32,392 nt of DNA from UBA5862 sp002408105. Lineage in GTDB: Bacteria; Pseudomonadota; Gammaproteobacteria; Pseudomonadales; UBA5862. Below are positions 30,973 to 32,392 of this stretch, piece after piece. Numbering within the stretch: the first letter of the stretch is position 1; each line of letters begins with the position of its first letter. The DNA lies in NCBI GenBank assembly GCA_034189125.1, contig JAXHVB010000056.1:1-32392 (forward strand), given 5' to 3'. The notes under the pieces are model-generated. The model did not search any database and was not told where the DNA came from. It saw only the letters and a program-made list of their open reading frames with translations. The position numbers were made by a program, and so were the translations under genes.

Positions 30973-31539
30973 ATGCGTAAGGACAACCCCTGGACCACCC
31001 TGGCTTCCCAGGAAGTGTACGAGAATCCTTGGATTCAACTCACCGAGTACCAGGTTTTGAATCCTCGGGGTGCGCCCGGCATCTATGGAGTGGTGCACTT
31101 CAAGAACCGCGCCATCGGGGTGTTACCGATTGATGCGGCGGGATGCACCTATCTGGTGGGGCAGTACCGCTATGCTCTTGGCGCCTATTCCTGGGAAATC
31201 CCCATGGGTGGCAGTCCGCTGGACGAGTCGCCCCTCGAAGGCGCCAAGCGGGAACTTGCTGAAGAAACAGGATTGCGTGCTCGGCATTGGGAGTCGCTCA
31301 TGGATCTACACACGTCGAACTGTGTTACCGATGAGGTTGGGCACGTGTTTCTGGCCGAGGACCTGCAGTCAGGCTCCAGCGAGCCCGATGAGACCGAGCA
31401 ACTTGAGGTGCAACGCCTGCCCCTGGGTGATGCTGTCGCCATGGCCCTGGATGGTCGCATCACCGATGCCATCAGCGTGGCGGCACTGCTGCGCCTGCTT
31501 CGCCATCCGAGGTACCAGGATCGGTTGCGCGGCTTATAA
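30973..31539 (+). CDS. Nudix hydrolase, ADP-ribose pyrophosphatase-like
   Basis: A 188-residue Nudix enzyme. The Nudix box GGSPLDE...REL.EETGL (about residues 79-101) is complete: G-x5-E-x7-REL-x-EE-x-GL, with the metal-binding Glu pair. The QYRYALGAYSWEIPMGG stretch before the box and the Trp/Glu pattern resemble ADP-ribose pyrophosphatases (NudF type), which recycle ADP-ribose, but specificity cannot be set from sequence alone. ATG 30973 follows GGAGG (30960-30964); the TTG at 30958 is rejected. It converges with the carboxylase gene, and both TAA stops lie in the palindrome TTATAA (31534-31539). Confidence 0.9.
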   Translation: MRKDNPWTTLASQEVYENPWIQLTEYQVLNPRGAPGIYGVVHFKNRAIGVLPIDAAGCTYLVGQYRYALGAYSWEIPMGGSPLDESPLEGAKRELAEETGLRARHWESLMDLHTSNCVTDEVGHVFLAEDLQSGSSEPDETEQLEVQRLPLGDAVAMALDGRITDAISVAALLRLLRHPRYQDRLRGL

Positions 31540-32392
31540 CCGCTGTACTCCAAACCCAAAAGGTGCCTGAGGCCGGGCGCGCCCTTCCGCGATGGTGTCG
31601 AGGCAAAAGCCAATCACCCTGCGGGTGTCTCTTGGGTCGATCAGTCCGTCGTCCATGATGCGCGCACTGCAATACATGGACTCGGAAATGGTCTCAAGGC
31701 CTGCCTCGATTGTCTCGCCTTGGGCGGCAATCAGTTTGAGGGTCTCGGCGTCCGGCTCAATCCCTTTGGCCGCCATTTTCTCTGTGGTGACAATTTCGAT
31801 CACCTTGCGTGCCTGCGCTCCGCCCATGACGGCCACGCGGCTGGTGGGCCAAGAGAATATGAAGTGTGGCCGGAGACTTCGGCTGCACATGGCGTAGTTT
31901 CCGGCGCCATATGAATTGCCCACACCAATGCTGATTTTGGGGCAACGCGTGTTGGCCACTGCTTGAATCATTTTCGAGCCGTGCTTGACTTGGCCCTTTT
32001 CCTCGACATCAACCCCCACCAGGAATCCAGTGGTGTTGTGCAGGAACAGCAAGGCGGTCTGGCTTTGGTCGCAGAGTTGGATGAACTGGGCAGCCTTTTT
32101 GGCGCCTGCAGGAGTGATCGGGCCATTGTTGCCGATGATGCCCACCCGGCGCCCGAAGATGTGGCAATGGCCGCACACCATGTAGGGGTCGATCTCTGAC
32201 TGAAAATCCAGAAATCGCGATCCGTCGACAATGCGGGCGATGACCTCACGGATGTCGAACGGAACCCGTTTGTCCGCAGATACAACGCCGAGCAGCTCCT
32301 CTTCCGGATACAGGGGTGCGTCGCCAACCTGGTCACCAGGGACCTGCGGATCCGGTGGCAAGGGAAATACTCGCCCAGTTGCCACCGGATCC
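31534..32392 (-). CDS. Acyl-CoA carboxylase beta (carboxyltransferase) subunit, C-terminal part
   Basis: About 285 residues of the C-terminal half of a biotin-dependent carboxyltransferase, cut at the window end (a full protein is ~535). It moves CO2 from carboxybiotin to an acyl-CoA. It looks most like methylcrotonyl-CoA and geranyl-CoA carboxylase beta subunits: APLYPEEELLGVV, PFDIREVIARIVDGSRFLDF, IGIIGNNGP-type segment (VGIIGNNGPITPAGAKKAAQF), LLFLHNTTGFLVG, GVGNSYGAGNYAMCSR (the glycine-rich oxyanion region), SRVAVMGGAQA, YYSSAR-like MYCSARIMDDG and IDPRDTRRVIGF. The last two glycine-rich turns hold the acyl-CoA site. Partners such as the biotin carboxylase and acyl-CoA dehydrogenase should lie beyond the window. 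Substrate (methylcrotonyl, geranyl or other) cannot be set. Confidence 0.9.
   Translation of the reverse strand, partial: DPVATGRVFPLPPDPQVPGDQVGDAPLYPEEELLGVVSADKRVPFDIREVIARIVDGSRFLDFQSEIDPYMVCGHCHIFGRRVGIIGNNGPITPAGAKKAAQFIQLCDQSQTALLFLHNTTGFLVGVDVEEKGQVKHGSKMIQAVANTRCPKISIGVGNSYGAGNYAMCSRSLRPHFIFSWPTSRVAVMGGAQARKVIEIVTTEKMAAKGIEPDAETLKLIAAQGETIEAGLETISESMYCSARIMDDGLIDPRDTRRVIGFCLDTIAEGRARPQAPFGFGVQRL
32348..32392. repeat. 14-bp perfect inverted repeat at the window end
   Basis: GGATCCGGTGGCAA (32348-32361) and its exact complement (32379-32392) flank a 17-base loop. The second arm ends on the last base of the window. It lies within the carboxylase coding frame. Confidence 0.8.

Noticed and set aside
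1..32392. CRISPR array, prophage, insertion sequence or defence island
   Set aside because: No regularly spaced repeats, transposase, integrase, phage or nuclease-type defence genes were seen; nearly all genes are core or metabolic.

Overview
The window reads as chromosomal DNA of a GC-rich, probably aquatic gammaproteobacterium. Two blocks of conserved gene order point to the Pseudomonas-like side of the class. One is tRNA-Leu, rnr, rlmB, rpsF, rpsR, a DUF2232 gene, rplI, dnaB, alr. The other is crp/vfr, an osmC-like gene, speD, coq7. FabY-type fatty acid initiation and a VPLPA-CTERM (exosortase-sorted) surface protein fit a marine or environmental lineage, but I cannot name a genus. No transposase, integrase, phage gene, CRISPR array or rRNA was seen.

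Layout. 1-1808: a TrhP/YegQ fragment (minus) abuts, head to head, a release factor 3 (prfC) fragment (plus). Both lack their 5' ends at one point near 750-759, so this is a rearrangement or an assembly chimera. 1992-3908: FabY. 4088-7310: a DUF1302-DUF1329 envelope pair with its own strong promoter, a lac-operator-like palindrome and a terminator. 7497-17022: tRNA-Leu(CAG), then the housekeeping run for RNA turnover and ribosome modification (rnr-rlmB), ribosomal proteins (rpsF-rpsR-DUF2232-rplI), replication (dnaB), wall precursor synthesis (alr) and repair (radA). 17019-20119: crp with an overlapping gene for a second protein that is only a cyclic-nucleotide-binding domain, divergent from osmC-VOC-speD. 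20150-22870: coq7, murI and a zinc alcohol dehydrogenase, all minus. 23163-24739: a secreted dienelactone-hydrolase-like protein and a DUF1614 membrane protein. 24783-26127: SixA-like phosphatase, then a VPLPA-CTERM protein with a sigma-54 promoter and a strong terminator. 26380-30793: a minus-strand operon marR-emrA-emrB-PQQ sugar dehydrogenase. 30973-32392: a Nudix hydrolase, and the C-terminal half of a biotin-dependent acyl-CoA carboxylase beta subunit cut by the window end.

Most of the window is core genome. The parts most worth a second look are the trhP/prfC junction, the lac-type operator before the DUF1302/DUF1329 pair, the sigma-54 promoter before the VPLPA-CTERM gene, the crp plus stand-alone cNMP-domain pair, and the efflux pump operon carrying a PQQ dehydrogenase. 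I did not find a clearly new defence or mobile system.
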